13,016 nucleotides of DNA from an uncultured Clostridia bacterium (GTDB lineage Bacteria > Bacillota > Clostridia > UMGS1883): the NCBI GenBank assembly GCA_947630525.1, contig CANRHW010000020.1, positions 1 through 13,016 on the forward strand, given 5' to 3'. A model generated the notes under the pieces. The model was not told where the DNA came from. It saw nothing but the letters and a program-made list of their open reading frames with translations, and made no database searches. Below are positions 12,677 to 13,016 of this stretch, one piece after another. Made by a program: the position numbers and the translations under genes. Position 1 is the stretch's first letter; every line of letters begins with the position of its first letter.

Positions 12677-13016
12677 GGGGCCGTAAAAAAATGGCGTAGA
12701 TCGTTCAAGGGCCGAAATCTTTTATTTAATGCAAAATTGAGCGTTCAATAATCGAAAGGTAAAAATAAAATATTATTAATGTAGAAAATTCGCTCTTACG
12801 AGCGAATTTTCTACATTTTATGCCCTTGAACTATGAACGAAAATCACCCTCGGCGTACCTGTGTACGCCGTCGGGAGGGCTTGCTCGGCGGCAGGCTTTC
12901 GCCTGTTTGTTCGCCGCTTCGCGGCGCCGCCTGCGCGAGCTGATTTTCGTCCATTCTACGCGATTTTTTCGGCCGGCCCCTGTGCCACCAGGTTACATAG
13001 CACGTTTTACAGCATC
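12677..13016. mobile_element. Element C: second long MITE-like repeat, right end possibly outside window
   Basis: A close relative of element A, in the same orientation, beginning 12 nt after the upstream stop codon. The left end is GGGGCCGTAAAAAAATGGCG; the inner right end CGATTTTTTCGGCCGGCCCC stops at 12980. Matching internal parts include GTTCAAGGGC (12703-12712) with GCCCTTGAAC (12822-12831), the AAAATTCGCTC hairpin, the CGGCGTAC/GTACGCCG hairpin (12851-12870), and the CGAAAATCA/TGATTTTCG pair. Beyond 12980 the tail GTTACATAGCACGTTTTAC parallels GATTACATAGTGAGTTCTTTTAC after element A's inner end. The outer end is ...ACAGCATC where element A has ...ACGGCCCCC, so it is either degenerate or continues past the window. 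About 36 nt of extra hairpin sequence (around 12891-12926) is absent from element A. No ORF or transposase lies within it. Confidence 0.8.
12778..12817. terminator. Perfect 18-bp hairpin in element C, probable terminator
   Basis: The arms 12778-12795 and 12800-12817 pair without a mismatch around the loop TTAC and are followed by TTATG. The core AAAATTCGCTC/GAGCGAATTTT is the same as in element A. It is the first strong hairpin after the substrate-binding protein gene, so it could end that transcript, though the T-run is short. Confidence 0.5.

Overview
The window looks like a chromosomal stretch of an anaerobic, GC-rich Firmicute, most likely an uncultured Clostridia/Oscillospirales-type bacterium. 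Evidence: an oxygen-sensitive class III ribonucleotide reductase with its activase, purine-rich Gram-positive ribosome binding sites, textbook sigma-A promoters, and a CNNM/CorC, O-antigen-ligase-like, dtd, azlC, azlD gene order. This is inference from gene content; no marker gene for taxonomy is present.

Layout. 1-4175 (+): a five-gene, tightly overlapping operon: a CNNM/CorC CBS-domain protein (5' end outside the window), an O-antigen-ligase/TPR membrane protein, D-aminoacyl-tRNA deacylase (dtd), and the two-subunit branched-chain amino-acid exporter azlC-azlD. 4175-4494: a structured repeat (element A) fills the whole gap to the convergent genes. 5742-4511 (-): an HD-domain phosphohydrolase followed by a PF06541 membrane protein. 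5752-5906: a divergent promoter region with two consensus promoters. 5907-7338 (+): a ROK sugar kinase and a VOC-fold protein. 7375-7503: a short relative (element B) of the structured repeat. 8247-7513 (-): a stand-alone SMC/ABC-like ATPase. 8248-8488: a second divergent regulatory region with a probable pair of NrdR boxes. 8489-11222 (+): nrdD-nrdG, ended by a very strong intrinsic terminator. 11393-12664 (+): a secreted protein that joins a copper-amine-oxidase-N (stalk) domain to an ABC substrate-binding domain. 12677 to the window end: element C, a close relative of element A.

The coding content is mostly housekeeping, and I see no defence, CRISPR, phage or biosynthetic system. The most unusual content is the family of three palindrome-rich elements. 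They share G-rich terminal inverted repeats of the type GGGGCYGTAAAA, each lies 0-36 nt downstream of a stop codon, and each carries a strong hairpin. I interpret them as non-autonomous (MITE-like) or structured intergenic repeats that now act as 3'-end or terminator sequence. The other items worth a second look are the NrdR-box pair at nrdD, the CuAO-N/ABC fusion without a lipobox, a palindrome next to that gene's promoter, and a VOC protein with an altered metal-ligand set.
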